Assembly: GCF_009789675.1 (NCBI RefSeq)
Contig: NZ_CP046913.1
Location: 3,176,104 to 3,240,103 of the forward strand
Reading direction: 5' to 3'
DNA: 64,000 nucleotides
DNA from: Paraburkholderia acidisoli
Lineage (GTDB): Bacteria > Pseudomonadota > Gammaproteobacteria > Burkholderiales > Burkholderiaceae
Shown one piece after another: positions 10,175 to 19,346 of the stretch. Under the pieces are notes generated by a model. It was not told the DNA's origin, searched no databases, and saw only the letters and a program-made list of their open reading frames with translations. Each line of letters begins with the position of its first letter. The stretch's first letter is position 1. The translations under genes and the position numbers were made by a program.

Positions 10175-11068
10175 ATGGCCGCCGCAACCGCGAAACTGCA
10201 GGAGCAGTTCGACGCGGGTCTCACCACCCGTCCCGACTTCACGATCGACCAGCCGTACGAGCGTTATAGCGCGGCCGATCACGCCGTCTGGGACCTGTTG
10301 TACCGCCGCCAACGCGCGCTGCTCGAAGGCCGCGCCTGCGACGCGTTTATCGAAGGCGCGCTGCGCATCGGCCTGAACGTCGCGCACGTGCCTTCGTTCG
10401 AGGCGGTGAGCGAGCGCCTGATGGCGGCCACGGGCTGGCGTATCGTCGCGGTGCCGGGCCTCGTGCCCGACCGCATCTTCTTCGAGCATCTCGCGAACCG
10501 CCGCTTTCCGGTGACCTGGTGGATGCGCCGTCCCGACCAGCTCGACTATCTGCAGGAGCCGGACTGCTTCCACGACCTGTTCGGCCACGTGCCGCTCCTT
10601 GCCGACCCCGTTTTCGCCGATGCCATCCAGGCCTACGGTCGCGCCGCGCTCGGCGTGGAAGCCCGCGCGCTGCCGCTGCTCGCGCGCCTCTACTGGTACA
10701 CCGTGGAATTCGGCTTGATGCGCGAACCGAACGCGCCCAACGGCGTGAAGATCTACGGCGCGGGCATCGTCTCCAGCAAGGGCGAAACGCTGTATAGCGT
10801 GGAAAGCGCCGCGCCCAACCGGCTCGCGTTCGATCTCGACCGCGTGCTGCACACGCGTTATCGCATCGACACGTTCCAGAAAACCTACTTCGTGATCGAT
10901 TCGTTCGCACAGCTATTCGACGCGCTCGGCGCCGGGATCGAGTCGCGGCTCGGCAGTGCGGCGCGCCTGATCGACGTCGCGCCGCACGCCGCCGGCGACG
11001 TGCTGCCCGGCGACATCGTCATCACGCGCGGCACGCGCGAAGGCTGGCCGGCCGGCGACGACATGTGA
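10175..11068 (+). CDS. phhA: Phenylalanine 4-monooxygenase
   Basis: Tetrahydropterin-dependent non-haem iron enzyme of 297 residues converting phenylalanine to tyrosine with oxygen. The iron ligands are visible as the two histidines of [10 protein letters not shown] and the glutamate of [20 protein letters not shown] is typical of the C-terminal part. Length matches monomeric bacterial enzymes. It is followed by phhB, which recycles the oxidised cofactor, and preceded by a divergent Lrp gene. Confidence 0.95.
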   Translation: MAAATAKLQEQFDAGLTTRPDFTIDQPYERYSAADHAVWDLLYRRQRALLEGRACDAFIEGALRIGLNVAHVPSFEAVSERLMAATGWRIVAVPGLVPDRIFFEHLANRRFPVTWWMRRPDQLDYLQEPDCFHDLFGHVPLLADPVFADAIQAYGRAALGVEARALPLLARLYWYTVEFGLMREPNAPNGVKIYGAGIVSSKGETLYSVESAAPNRLAFDLDRVLHTRYRIDTFQKTYFVIDSFAQLFDALGAGIESRLGSAARLIDVAPHAAGDVLPGDIVITRGTREGWPAGDDM

Positions 11069-11213
11069 CGGACGACGCGCGAGGCGAGCGGCGCATCACG
11101 CCGGCCGCGCGCATCCGCAAAAACATCGACAATTCCTTGATGCGGCGGGCGCAACGCATGCGCGTTCGCGGGCGTCCCGCTGTTTCCTTCCACGTCCGAT
11201 ACGAGGTGTCATC

Positions 11214-11510
11214 ATGATCAACCGACTCACATCCGAAGAGCGCACGCAGCAACTTGCCACGCTGCGCGACTGGCAGGCCGTCGCGGGCCGCGACGCGATC
11301 CAGCGTCAGCTCAAGTTCGCCGACTTCAACGCCGCGTTCGGCTTCATGACGCGCGTGGCGATCAAGGCGCAGGAAATGGATCACCATCCCGAGTGGTTCA
11401 ACGTCTACAACCGCGTGGAGATCACGCTCTCGACGCACGAGGCGGACGGCCTCACCACGCGCGACCTCGAGCTGGCGCGCTTCATCGATTCGATCGCGCC
11501 CGACGCTTGA
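11214..11510 (+). CDS. phhB: 4a-hydroxytetrahydrobiopterin dehydratase (pterin carbinolamine dehydratase)
   Basis: Small enzyme of 98 residues that dehydrates the 4a-hydroxypterin made by phenylalanine hydroxylase so the cofactor can be re-reduced. The family active-site motif is intact: [13 protein letters not shown], followed by [14 protein letters not shown]. It is 145 bases downstream of phhA on the same strand, forming the phhAB pair. The ATG at 11214 follows ACGAGGTG. Confidence 0.94.
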   Translation: MINRLTSEERTQQLATLRDWQAVAGRDAIQRQLKFADFNAAFGFMTRVAIKAQEMDHHPEWFNVYNRVEITLSTHEADGLTTRDLELARFIDSIAPDA

Positions 11511-12013
11511 ACCCGCAACGACCGCACGACAACTGCGCAGCGACGGCGCGGCGGCAACGCAAAAACCGCGCACCCCGCGCGCAAGGTCGTTCGGCAACGT
11601 CTATGCTGGAATGAAAGCCTTTTGCAAAGCATCAGGGGTCCAAACCTTCAGTTCTAGAGGCTGTTGTTAAGGGACACGTAAGACTGCGTCACGGCACGCG
11701 CAAACAGGTCCAAAACGTCACTGTCCCTTCCGGTGTCAGGACCGTCCTACGCTGTACAATCAGCGACGCATAGGGCCTGGAGCGCGCTCCGGGCACAACG
11801 TGAGTTCATCGTCGCTCGAAGGCGAGCGGTTGCGCACGAGTGGCGCGCGGCTTTGGGTTCGATGATCGAAATATCGGACATGTGGATCGTGATCGTGCAA
11901 CTGTCGCACGCGGCGCCGCCCGGTCGCCGCATCCCTGCGCTGTTTCCTGTCGCGAGCGACGCTTCGCGAACTGCCTGCCTGAACGCTAAACCTTTTGTAC
12001 TTGAGCGAATCCC
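11511..12013. other. Gene-free region upstream of the response regulator
   Basis: About 500 bases with no supported gene. A TACAAT -10-like hexamer lies at 11755-11760, with no good -35 at the right distance; it could be the promoter of the two-component operon with a ~250-base leader. No terminator was seen after phhB. Confidence 0.4.
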
Positions 12014-12700
12014 ATGCGACTCCTTCTGATCGAAGACGACCGCCCCATCGCACGCGGTATCCAGTCCAGCCTCGAACAAGCCGGCTTCACGGTCGACATG
12101 GTCCACGACGGCATCTTCGCCGAACAGGCTCTCACGCAAAACCGTCATGAGCTGGTGATCCTCGACCTCGGCTTGCCGGGCATCGACGGCATGACGCTGC
12201 TCTCGCGCTTTCGCCAAAGCAACCGTCACACGCCCGTGATCGTGCTGACCGCGCGCGACGAACTCAACGACCGCGTCCAGGGCCTCAATTCGGGCGCCGA
12301 CGACTACATGCTCAAGCCGTTCGAGCCGGCCGAACTCGAAGCGCGCATTCGCGCCGTGATGCGCCGCAGCGGCCCGCACGGCGACGTGCCGCGCCCCGAA
12401 GTTTCGCTGGGCGGCGTGCGCCTGTCGGGCGTCGACCGCCGCATCTTCAACGACGACAAGCCGCTCGAACTCTCGCCGCGCGAATTCGCCGTGCTGGAAA
12501 TGCTGCTGCTGCGTCACGGCCGCGTGGTGAGCAAGGCGCAACTGCAGGATCACCTCACGCATTTCGGCGGCGATCTGGGCGACACCGCCATTGAAGTCTA
12601 CGTGCACCGCGTGCGTAAAAAGCTCGAGAGCTGCCGGGTGGAAATCGTCACGGTGCGCGGCTTCGGCTATCTGCTCCAGGAAATCCGCCAGGCGGCCTGA
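12014..12700 (+). CDS. OmpR-family two-component response regulator
   Basis: Regulator of 228 residues. The receiver domain has the acidic pair in LLLIEDDR, the phospho-acceptor Asp51 in VILDLGLPGIDG, Thr79 in VLTARDE and Lys101 in DYMLKPFEP. The C-terminal winged helix has LELSPREFAVLEMLL and VYVHRVRKKLES. It precedes a TctE-like sensor kinase on the same strand, so the two form a phosphorelay. Closest in layout to TctD/QseB regulators; the signal is unknown. Confidence 0.93.
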   Translation: MRLLLIEDDRPIARGIQSSLEQAGFTVDMVHDGIFAEQALTQNRHELVILDLGLPGIDGMTLLSRFRQSNRHTPVIVLTARDELNDRVQGLNSGADDYMLKPFEPAELEARIRAVMRRSGPHGDVPRPEVSLGGVRLSGVDRRIFNDDKPLELSPREFAVLEMLLLRHGRVVSKAQLQDHLTHFGGDLGDTAIEVYVHRVRKKLESCRVEIVTVRGFGYLLQEIRQAA

Positions 12701-12935
12701 GGCCGCGCCAGACCGGCCACCGGCGCGCTACACGCGCTGATCGAGCCTCTCGATGGGCAAGGCCAGCCGCGCTCCACCGCGCGGCCTGGCTGGCGCCACG
12801 CGCCCGGGCGGGCGCTTTCGGGCCGCTTGCGCACTCGCCGCGCGGCCCGCGTACAATGACCGATGCCGTGTGGATCGCAGCCCAGCGCGCGATCCGCGCC
12901 TTGTCCATCGTCGCCTGAAACCGCCCGCCACCATC

Positions 12936-14513
12936 ATGTCCCAACCGGCCGCAACGAGTCTGCGGCGCACCCTGCTGCGGCGCCTCGCCGCCCCGCTCTC
13001 GCTGCTCGCGCTCATGAGCGGTTTGATCGCCTATTGGCTGGCGTGGCAATACACGCAACACGTGGTCGATCGCTCGCTCGCCGACCTCGCCACGGCCATC
13101 TCGCGACAGATCCAGATTGCCGGCGCCGACGCGCCCGAGAGCGTGCCGCCGCTCGCGCAAGCCATGTTCTCCGACCCCGTCGAGCACCTCGTCTATCGCA
13201 TCAGCAACGGCGACACCGAAATCGCCGGCGACCACGACCTGCCGCTGCAAGGCACCAACGTGCGCCGCATGCACTACGCGTACGTGTTCGAAACCGTCTA
13301 CAAGGGCGTGAGCGTGCGCGTGGCGCAAGTGCGCGTGCCGCAGCCCACCGGCAACCCCATCGTCGTGGAAGTGGGTCAGCCCGTGCATCACCGCTTTCGT
13401 ATCGCCGCCGAGTTTCTCGTCGCGATCATGATGCCGCTGCTGCTGTTGCTGCTCGCGGGCTGGGTGATCGTGTGGCGTGTGGTGAACCAGCAGCTCAACC
13501 CGCTCACCGCCCTCGCCGACTCGCTCAACCGTCAGACGCACACCTCGCTCGAGCCAGTCGACGAAACCTATGTGCCGGTCGAGATCCGGCCGCTCACCGG
13601 CGCGCTCAACGCGCTGCTCGGGCGCCTGAAGACCGCGCTCGAGGGCCAGCGCAAGTTCATCGCCGACGCCGCGCATCAATTGCGTACGCCGCTCACCGCC
13701 GTGAAGCTGCACGCGGAGCAGGCCGTGAACGCGCGCGAGCCGCAAAAGGTCAGCGACGCCGTGCGCGAGTTGCGTGCCGCCGCGGACCGCGCGGTGCGTC
13801 TCTCGAATCAGCTGCTCTCGCTCGCGCGGGCGGAGCCGGGCGAACAGGCGGCGCGTTTCGTCGATATCGACATGGCCGCGCTCGCGTTCGAGACCGGCGC
13901 GGAATGGGTGCCGCGCGCGCTCGCCTGGCATGTCGACCTGGGCTTCCAGCGTCTCGACGATCCCGACAACGACACGCCGCTGATGGCGCGCGGCAATCCC
14001 GTGCTGCTGCACGAAGTGATCGCCAATCTGCTCGACAACGCGCTCAAGTATCTGCCGCCCGCGCGCGCCGAAGGCGGCCGCATTACCGTGACGGTCTCGC
14101 AGTCGCTCGTCGAAGGCGTGCCGATGGCCGAGATCGTCGTGGAGGACAACGGCCGCGGCGTGCCCGGCGCCCAGCAAGCCGATCTCTTCAAACGCTTCTT
14201 CCGCGGCGACGGTCAGACCGAGAGCGGCGTGGATAGCGGCGCGGGCCTCGGTCTCGCCATCGTCCACGACATCATGACGTTGCATCGCGGCAGCGTGCAT
14301 TACGAAGACGCGCCCGACGGCGGCGCGCGCTTCATCGTGCGGGTGCCGCTCACGAGCCGCCGCGCATTGCCGCTGAAGGACAGGCCCGCGAACCACGCGA
14401 AGGACGCGAAAGACGCGAGGGACGCGAAGGACCTCGAGGAAGCGGACATCGACGAAACGCAGGACGCGCCGCAAGACGCGAACAAGCCCGCGCACCAGAC
14501 GAGCATCGACTAA
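12936..14513 (+). CDS. Sensor histidine kinase (TctE/QseC-like)
   Basis: Membrane kinase of 525 residues. An N-terminal helix near residues 15-38 starts a 2CSK_N-type sensor region, a second membrane helix spans about 160-182, then a HAMP-like linker. The phospho-acceptor is His247 in FIADAAHQLRTPLT, the N box is ANLLDNALKYLPPA, and the G boxes are VEDNGRGVPG and GAGLGLAIVHDI. The C-terminus carries an unusual charged tail with repeated AKDAKDARDAKD. The ATG at 12936 is chosen because the upstream in-frame extension has no membrane or conserved sequence. Confidence 0.92.
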   Translation: MSQPAATSLRRTLLRRLAAPLSLLALMSGLIAYWLAWQYTQHVVDRSLADLATAISRQIQIAGADAPESVPPLAQAMFSDPVEHLVYRISNGDTEIAGDHDLPLQGTNVRRMHYAYVFETVYKGVSVRVAQVRVPQPTGNPIVVEVGQPVHHRFRIAAEFLVAIMMPLLLLLLAGWVIVWRVVNQQLNPLTALADSLNRQTHTSLEPVDETYVPVEIRPLTGALNALLGRLKTALEGQRKFIADAAHQLRTPLTAVKLHAEQAVNAREPQKVSDAVRELRAAADRAVRLSNQLLSLARAEPGEQAARFVDIDMAALAFETGAEWVPRALAWHVDLGFQRLDDPDNDTPLMARGNPVLLHEVIANLLDNALKYLPPARAEGGRITVTVSQSLVEGVPMAEIVVEDNGRGVPGAQQADLFKRFFRGDGQTESGVDSGAGLGLAIVHDIMTLHRGSVHYEDAPDGGARFIVRVPLTSRRALPLKDRPANHAKDAKDARDAKDLEEADIDETQDAPQDANKPAHQTSID

Positions 14514-14559
14514 GCGAATCGTCGCGCGGGTTGTGTGTCTGCCTCAGCGCGCAATAAAA

Positions 14560-14582
14560 AAGGGCCGCTCGATGCGGCCCTT
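14560..14582. terminator. Bidirectional Rho-independent terminator
   Basis: Perfect 9-base stem AAGGGCCGC (14560-14568) and GCGGCCCTT (14574-14582) with a 5-base loop, preceded by six A residues and followed by TCTCATTTT. It lies between the convergent sensor kinase and SET-domain genes and can serve both. Confidence 0.85.
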
Positions 14583-14621
14583 CTCATTTTCCAGCAGCGC
14601 AACGCTCAACGCGCATCGCGC

Positions 14622-15113
14622 TCACTTCTTCTTTTTGCTCTTCTTCGCACCCTTGTCCTTCTCTTTCTCGGGCGGCGCGAGCATGGTGCCGCGGCACTTG
14701 CGCGCGCCGCAGCGGCATTCGTATTCGCGCTTGAGCTTCTTGGTCTGCTTCGCGTCGATCACGAGACCGTAGTCGTAGAACAGTTCCTCGCCTTCGGCGA
14801 TGTCGTTCAGCGCGTGAATGTAGACGTGGCCTTCGATCTCTTCGGCTTCGCAGTTCGGCGCGCACGAATGGTTGATCCAGCGCGCGCTGTTGCCGTTCAC
14901 CTTGCCGTCGATCACGTCGCCTTCTTCGAGCGCGAAGTAGAACGTGTGATTCGGTTCGTCGGGATTATGCGGATGACGCCGCAGCGCTTCCTTCCACGAA
15001 ATGCGCTCGCCCTTGTATTCGATCAGCCGCTCGCCCGCGGCGATCGGCGCTGCCGCAAACACGCCCTTGCCGTGCACGCCCGACTGGCGCACGACGATCC
15101 TGCGTCCGCTCAT
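14622..15113 (-). CDS. SET-domain protein with post-SET cysteines (putative lysine methyltransferase)
   Basis: Cytoplasmic protein of 163 residues. It has SET landmarks: GKGVFAAAPIAAGERLIEYKG, the RWINHSCAPNCEAE motif (NHSC 81-84) and ELFYDYG (111-116). A post-SET cluster C133-x-C135-x4-C140 follows and with Cys84 would form the zinc site known from eukaryotic SET enzymes. The tail is lysine-rich (EKEKDKGAKKSKKKK). SET proteins methylate protein lysines using S-adenosylmethionine; the bacterial target is unknown. The ATG at 15113 follows AAGGACT. It stands alone between convergent neighbours. Confidence 0.9.
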   Translation of the reverse strand: MSGRRIVVRQSGVHGKGVFAAAPIAAGERLIEYKGERISWKEALRRHPHNPDEPNHTFYFALEEGDVIDGKVNGNSARWINHSCAPNCEAEEIEGHVYIHALNDIAEGEELFYDYGLVIDAKQTKKLKREYECRCGARKCRGTMLAPPEKEKDKGAKKSKKKK

Positions 15114-15438
15114 TGATGAGTCCTTGTGAAGTACCGAGGGGAGACCGTTCCGACGCTGCGAGCGCCGCACGCGCCCTGCGCGGATTCATTCTCACGCCGT
15201 CTTGTGCCGCTTGATTCGCTGACGATCGATCCGCGCGACGGTCTGCGTAACCGCCGCCGGGGCCGCGCGTTGCATGAGTCCTCATGCAAACGCGGCGCCA
15301 CGTGGGCGCCGCGCTCATGCGACGCTCCGCGCGCCACAGACGGCATCGTACACGCTCGCGCGGGCTTCGTTCAACCCGTGCGGCGTTCAACGCTACGCGA
15401 GCCGCACCGCGATACCTGCACGCGGCGCACTGCGCGCA
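15114..15438. other. Gene-free stretch between the SET and reductase genes
   Basis: About 325 bases with no supported gene. It must hold the SET-gene promoter on the minus strand and the end of the reductase transcript. No terminator or repeat stands out. Confidence 0.4.
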
Positions 15439-16551
15439 TCAACGTTGGCCCAGCGTCGTCTCGCCGAACAGGTTCTTTTGATCGCGCGGTTGCGAGCGCC
15501 AGTACTGCGGCGGCGCGTTGACGGTCGCGCCCAGTTGCGCGGCCGCGTGCCACGGCCAGCGCGGATCGTAGAGCATGGCGCGCGCCATCGCGATCATGTC
15601 GGCGTCGCCGTCTTCGAGAATCTGGTTGGCCTGCAACGCGTCGGTGATGAGGCCCACGGCAATGGTCGGCACGCCGGTTTCGGCCTTCACCTTGCGCGCG
15701 AACTGCACCTGATAGCCGGGTCCGAGCGCGATCTTCTGCAGCGGCGAGACACCGCCCGAAGACACGTCGATCCAGTCCACGCCGCGCTGCTTGAGTTCGA
15801 GTGCGAACGCCACCGTGTCTTCCGGCGTCCAGCCGCCGTCGACCCAGTCGGTGGCGGAAACGCGCACGCCCACGGGGCGATCCGCCGGGAATTCGGCGCG
15901 TACCGCTTCGAACACTTCGAGCGGAAAACGCATGCGGTTTTCGCGCGAGCCGCCGTATTCGTCGGTGCGCTGATTCGCGATGGGCGAGAGGAATTGATGC
16001 AGCAGATAGCCGTGCGCCGCATGCACTTCGAGCGCGTCGATACCGAGCCGCGCGGCCCGCCGCGCCGTGGCCACGAACGCGTCGCGCACGCGATTCAGAC
16101 CCGCGACGTCGAGCGCGAGCGGCGGCGTTTCGTCTTCCTTGTGGGGCAGCGCGGAAGGCGCGTGCGGCAACCAGCCGCCTTCGGCCACGGGGATCAGTTG
16201 ACCGCCTTCCCAGGGCACGTGGCTCGACGCCTTGCGGCCCGCATGCGAGATCTGCATGGCGATGCGGATGGGCGAATGACGGCGGATCGCTTCGATCACC
16301 GGCTTGAGCGCGGCTTCGGTCACGTCGTCCCAGAGACCGAGGTCGCCGGGCGTGATGCGGCCGTCGGGTTCCACGGCCGTGGCTTCGATGCAGAGCATGG
16401 CCGCGCCCGAGAGCGCGAGATGGCCGAGATGGATCATGTGCCAGTCGGTGGCTTCGCCGCGCTCGGCGGAGTACTGGCACATCGGCGAGACGACGATGCG
16501 ATTCGCGAGCGTCATGCCACGAAGTTCGAGCGGAGAAAAGAGCGTGCTCAT
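15439..16551 (-). CDS. NADH:flavin oxidoreductase, old yellow enzyme family (NamA/YqjM-like)
   Basis: FMN enzyme of 370 residues, a full-length TIM barrel. It begins MSTLFSPLELRGMTLANRIV, with the YqjM-class cysteine in VSPMCQYSAERG and the substrate-binding HAAHGYLLHQFLSP segment. RTDEYGGSRENR and the C-terminal phosphate-binding AVGLITD and MARAMLYDPRWPW are also present. Such enzymes reduce activated C=C bonds of enones or nitro compounds, often in electrophile stress. It is transcribed alone. Confidence 0.92.
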   Translation of the reverse strand: MSTLFSPLELRGMTLANRIVVSPMCQYSAERGEATDWHMIHLGHLALSGAAMLCIEATAVEPDGRITPGDLGLWDDVTEAALKPVIEAIRRHSPIRIAMQISHAGRKASSHVPWEGGQLIPVAEGGWLPHAPSALPHKEDETPPLALDVAGLNRVRDAFVATARRAARLGIDALEVHAAHGYLLHQFLSPIANQRTDEYGGSRENRMRFPLEVFEAVRAEFPADRPVGVRVSATDWVDGGWTPEDTVAFALELKQRGVDWIDVSSGGVSPLQKIALGPGYQVQFARKVKAETGVPTIAVGLITDALQANQILEDGDADMIAMARAMLYDPRWPWHAAAQLGATVNAPPQYWRSQPRDQKNLFGETTLGQR

Positions 16552-16917
16552 GAAGAGTCCACGGACGGTTGGCGGAAGCGTCCGAGAATAGCACGCGTGT
16601 TTTGCGCGCGCTTGGAGCGGCCCGAGGCGCAGCGGCCGAGAGGTTGCCGCGTGGGTTGCCGTGAGGTGTGAAGGCTTCGGGCGCGATGTGTCGACGGCAG
16701 GACGTATGCGCGGAAGCTACGGCGCATGTGCGACGCGGCACGTGCGCGCGATTTCGCGCAATTGGGCGCGATCAGGCATGACTGGACACGACGGGTCACA
16801 TGCGTACGCCGCGTTCGCTGCGCGCGCCGAGGCTCCGCGCATCGAGCGAGTCGCATTCGACCCGTTCGCGGTGCACGCGCTACGCGCGCGCGATTGGCGA
16901 CGGGCCAATCCGGCCCA
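16552..16917. other. Gene-free GC-rich stretch
   Basis: About 366 bases between the reductase start and the amidotransferase stop. No gene, clear promoter or terminator could be supported; open frames here are shadow frames. Confidence 0.4.
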
Positions 16918-17649
16918 TCAAGGCTGCTGGCGCGCGGCCGCGATCCCATCGACGATATCGAGCCACTCGCCGAACATGCGGCTCGCCTGCGCTTCGAGTT
17001 GCGGACCGTGGCGCGCGGTGTCGGCGCGCAACGCATTCACGTCCACGCCCGCCGCGCCGATCTCGGCCGCGTGACCGATGAGCCAGGGCTCGAAGCGATC
17101 GGCGCGCACTTCCGGATGACATTGCAGACCGAGCACGTGCTCGCCCCACGCGAACGCCTGGTTCTCGCACAGCGGCGTGGACGCGAGGCGCGTGGCGCCG
17201 TTCGGCAGGTCGAAGGTGTCGCCGTGCCAATGCAGCATGGAGGTCGCCGCGGCGTCGAGGTGCGCGAGCGGCGAGGCGCGGCCCGCGTCGGTGAGCGTGA
17301 GCGGCGTCCAGCCGATCTCGGGCTGCGGGCCCGCATACACGCGCGCACCGAGCACGCGCGCGATGAGCTGCGCGCCGAGACAGATGCCGAGCGTGGGCAG
17401 CCCCGCCGCGATGCGCTTTTCGATCATGCCGGCGAGCGGCGTGAGGGTGGGATAACGCGCGTCGTCGACGGCGTTGATCGGGCCGCCGAGAATCACCATC
17501 AGCGAAGCCGACAAGGGATTGAGCGCAGCCACGCGTGCGAAACCGACATCGACGTAACGCACGGGACGTCCACGGTCGCCGAGCACGCGCTCGAAGCTGC
17601 CGAGGTCCTCGAAATAGACATGGCGAACGGCCAATACTTCGCGATTCAT
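16918..17649 (-). CDS. Class I glutamine amidotransferase-like protein
   Basis: Protein of 243 residues. The nucleophile elbow is LGICLGAQLIARVLG with its cysteine, and the catalytic histidine-glutamate pair is in GLQCHPEVRAD. It therefore has a complete GATase1 triad and probably hydrolyses glutamine or a gamma-glutamyl substrate. Free-standing members are annotated as GMP synthase-like or as gamma-glutamyl hydrolases; no synthetase partner is adjacent. The ATG at 17649 follows AGGAAAG. Confidence 0.88.
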   Translation of the reverse strand: MNREVLAVRHVYFEDLGSFERVLGDRGRPVRYVDVGFARVAALNPLSASLMVILGGPINAVDDARYPTLTPLAGMIEKRIAAGLPTLGICLGAQLIARVLGARVYAGPQPEIGWTPLTLTDAGRASPLAHLDAAATSMLHWHGDTFDLPNGATRLASTPLCENQAFAWGEHVLGLQCHPEVRADRFEPWLIGHAAEIGAAGVDVNALRADTARHGPQLEAQASRMFGEWLDIVDGIAAARQQP

Positions 17650-17976
17650 CAGCACTTTCCTGGGGACGGCGGGAGAGGCCACGCACGCGAACCGGGCAGG
17701 TCCGGCGTGGCGAAGACGGTGGCGACGACAGTGGCCGTGGCGGGCGAATGGCCGCCCGGCCGTGCCAGCCTGGAACCCGCACTTCGTGTGACCGCGCCGC
17801 CTGCTATGGCAGCGCGTTCCCCGCACGAAGCGCGTGGCGCGAACGGCGTCGAACACAAGGCAGTCGCGCAGCGAGGCGCGAGGTCAGCCGCGAGTTTGCC
17901 GATCCCGCGCGCGCCGTTTGCCGTGAAAACACGCACGCGGCGCACGCAGGTAGTAAAACGCGGCACGCTTGCGCGC
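17650..17976. other. Gene-free stretch between amidotransferase and MarR genes
   Basis: About 327 bases of high GC content. No gene, terminator or repeat is supported here. Confidence 0.4.
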
Positions 17977-18615
17977 TTACTGCGCGAAGATCTTCCAGTT
18001 CTTTTTCTGGGTCGTCGCGTCGGCCTGCTGGTACACCGAACAGTCGAGACGCAGATCGGTATCGGCCATGTCGAGGTTCAGCAAGCTGCAGTGGCTCGGC
18101 GTCTTCTTCGAATTCTTGCTCGGCTCGAAGTGCGCGCAGGTGAGGCACATGCGGTGCTGCGGGCTGGTTTCCTGCGCTTCGAGCAGGTAGACGGTCTTGA
18201 GCAGCGTGCGATACAGCACCGATTGCTCGTCGGCCTTCAGCGTGCCGACCGCCTTCGAGAGGAAGTCCGGCCATTGCGACGCCTTCTTCGCGGCCGTGCG
18301 GCCACGCGTGGTCAGGCGCACGGCGAGCGCGCGGCCGTCGTCGAGCGCGCGGCGCTTTTCGACGAGTCCCTTGGTTTCGAGCGTGCTCACCGCGTCGCTC
18401 GTGGTGGCCGCCGTGAGTGCCGTTTCACGGGCGATCTCGCCGAGGCGCATCGGCCCCTTGCGCTGCATCAGCAGCACGAGAATTTCGCCCTGGGTAGGCG
18501 TGAGCCCTGCCCCTTCGGCCCAGTCCCACGCCTGGCTCCGCATTGCCGTGCTAAGTCGCAGCAGGCTATGGGTCACCCGCCCGGCTGCCTGCTCTCCGTA
18601 TACGCCTTCGCTCAT
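17977..18615 (-). CDS. MarR-family transcriptional regulator with a C-terminal cysteine-rich segment
   Basis: Regulator of 212 residues, longer than the usual 140-160. Residues 12-145 form a MarR winged helix (LTPTQGEILVLLMQRKG, LTAATTSDAVSTLETKGLVEKR). After it comes a tail with four cysteines, C157-x2-C160-x15-C176-x15-C192, in MCLTCAHFE, PSHCSLLN and LRLDCSVY. Spaced this way the cysteines could bind zinc or iron or sense redox state. The start at 18615 gives MSEGVYGEQ; an in-frame ATG at 18651 is possible. Its 874-base upstream gap is unusually long. Target genes are unknown. Confidence 0.88.
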   Translation of the reverse strand: MSEGVYGEQAAGRVTHSLLRLSTAMRSQAWDWAEGAGLTPTQGEILVLLMQRKGPMRLGEIARETALTAATTSDAVSTLETKGLVEKRRALDDGRALAVRLTTRGRTAAKKASQWPDFLSKAVGTLKADEQSVLYRTLLKTVYLLEAQETSPQHRMCLTCAHFEPSKNSKKTPSHCSLLNLDMADTDLRLDCSVYQQADATTQKKNWKIFAQ

Positions 18616-18883
18616 AGTCTTTCGCTGGTTTATTGGCAGCTTGCGCTGCATCGTCAGCCGCCTGTTGTTCGGCAGCCTGTGGGGAACGCCGGCGCCCGGT
18701 CTGCCCGAACGCCGCACCATCTCAAAAATTTACGGCTCGTACTGCGCAAAACGCGGTGCGCTGCCCAGTCTCGTTGCCTTGCCGCTCGAGCCCAAAACGT
18801 CCTTCCCGTCCTGATGCCTTCGCAGCAAACCGCCATTCTATGCGAGAGTGAGAAATCGCACAGCTAACTTATCCCGGCTCAAT

Positions 18884-18892
18884 TGTGGATAA
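18884..18892 (-). promoter_or_regulatory. Perfect DnaA box match
   Basis: TGTGGATAA is the reverse complement of TTATCCACA, the strong DnaA-box consensus. It lies about 270 bases upstream of the MarR start codon. Binding is inferred only from the match. Confidence 0.5.
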
Positions 18893-19307
18893 CCCGTTGA
18901 TAAGCGGGTGATTGCAATCGAACAACCGTCGCGCAGCGCGCGATTGGCACCGCAAACGTGTGCCGGTACGCGCCGCGGCACGCCGCCCGAATCGCCTGAA
19001 AACCCCTGAAAAATGCCCGGAAAACGCCAATTGTCGCGCGCGTTCGTGCACGCAGTCCATTGAGTTTGCAGGGATTTCGAACCTTACCCACGACCGCGTA
19101 CGGATTTCGTCAGCGAACCGAACAAAAAGACTGGTCTGGATCAAAAAAGTAAGAACAACCAGGTACCTTCAGCTTGCCAAAAAAAATTCCGGGTGCGGCA
19201 AAAAAGTGTGGCCTGGTTCGCACTCCGTTGCATTCGGTCGCGCTTTTGGCGGCTTGCCGCGCCTTGGCGGCGTGCAACCTCACGAAGCTTTCAGACGGCT
19301 GAAAGCA

Positions 19308-19346
19308 CGAAGGGCGGCACGCGGTTTCCCGCCGTGCCGCCCTTCG
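19308..19346. terminator. Strong GC-rich hairpin downstream of ybdK
   Basis: Arms CGAAGGGCGGCACGCGG (19308-19324) and CCGCCGTGCCGCCCTTCG (19329-19346) pair almost completely. A similar GAAGGGCGGC stem occurs at 40538-40570. A pyrimidine-rich run follows on the plus strand. It lies about 145 bases past the ybdK stop and may end that transcript or stabilise its 3' end. Confidence 0.55.

Noticed and set aside
11733-12029. 98-codon plus-strand frame upstream of the response regulator
   Set aside because: No ribosome site, amino-acid content unlike real proteins, and it runs into the regulator start in another frame.
14386-14445. 9-base near-repeats as a CRISPR-like or mobile repeat
   Set aside because: They are contiguous, in frame and encode AKD units, with no spacers; a coding microsatellite.
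12648-14495. 615-codon minus-strand open frame opposite the sensor kinase
   Set aside because: The plus-strand frame encodes a complete histidine kinase with all catalytic boxes; the opposite frame has only Arg/His/Glu-rich low-quality sequence.
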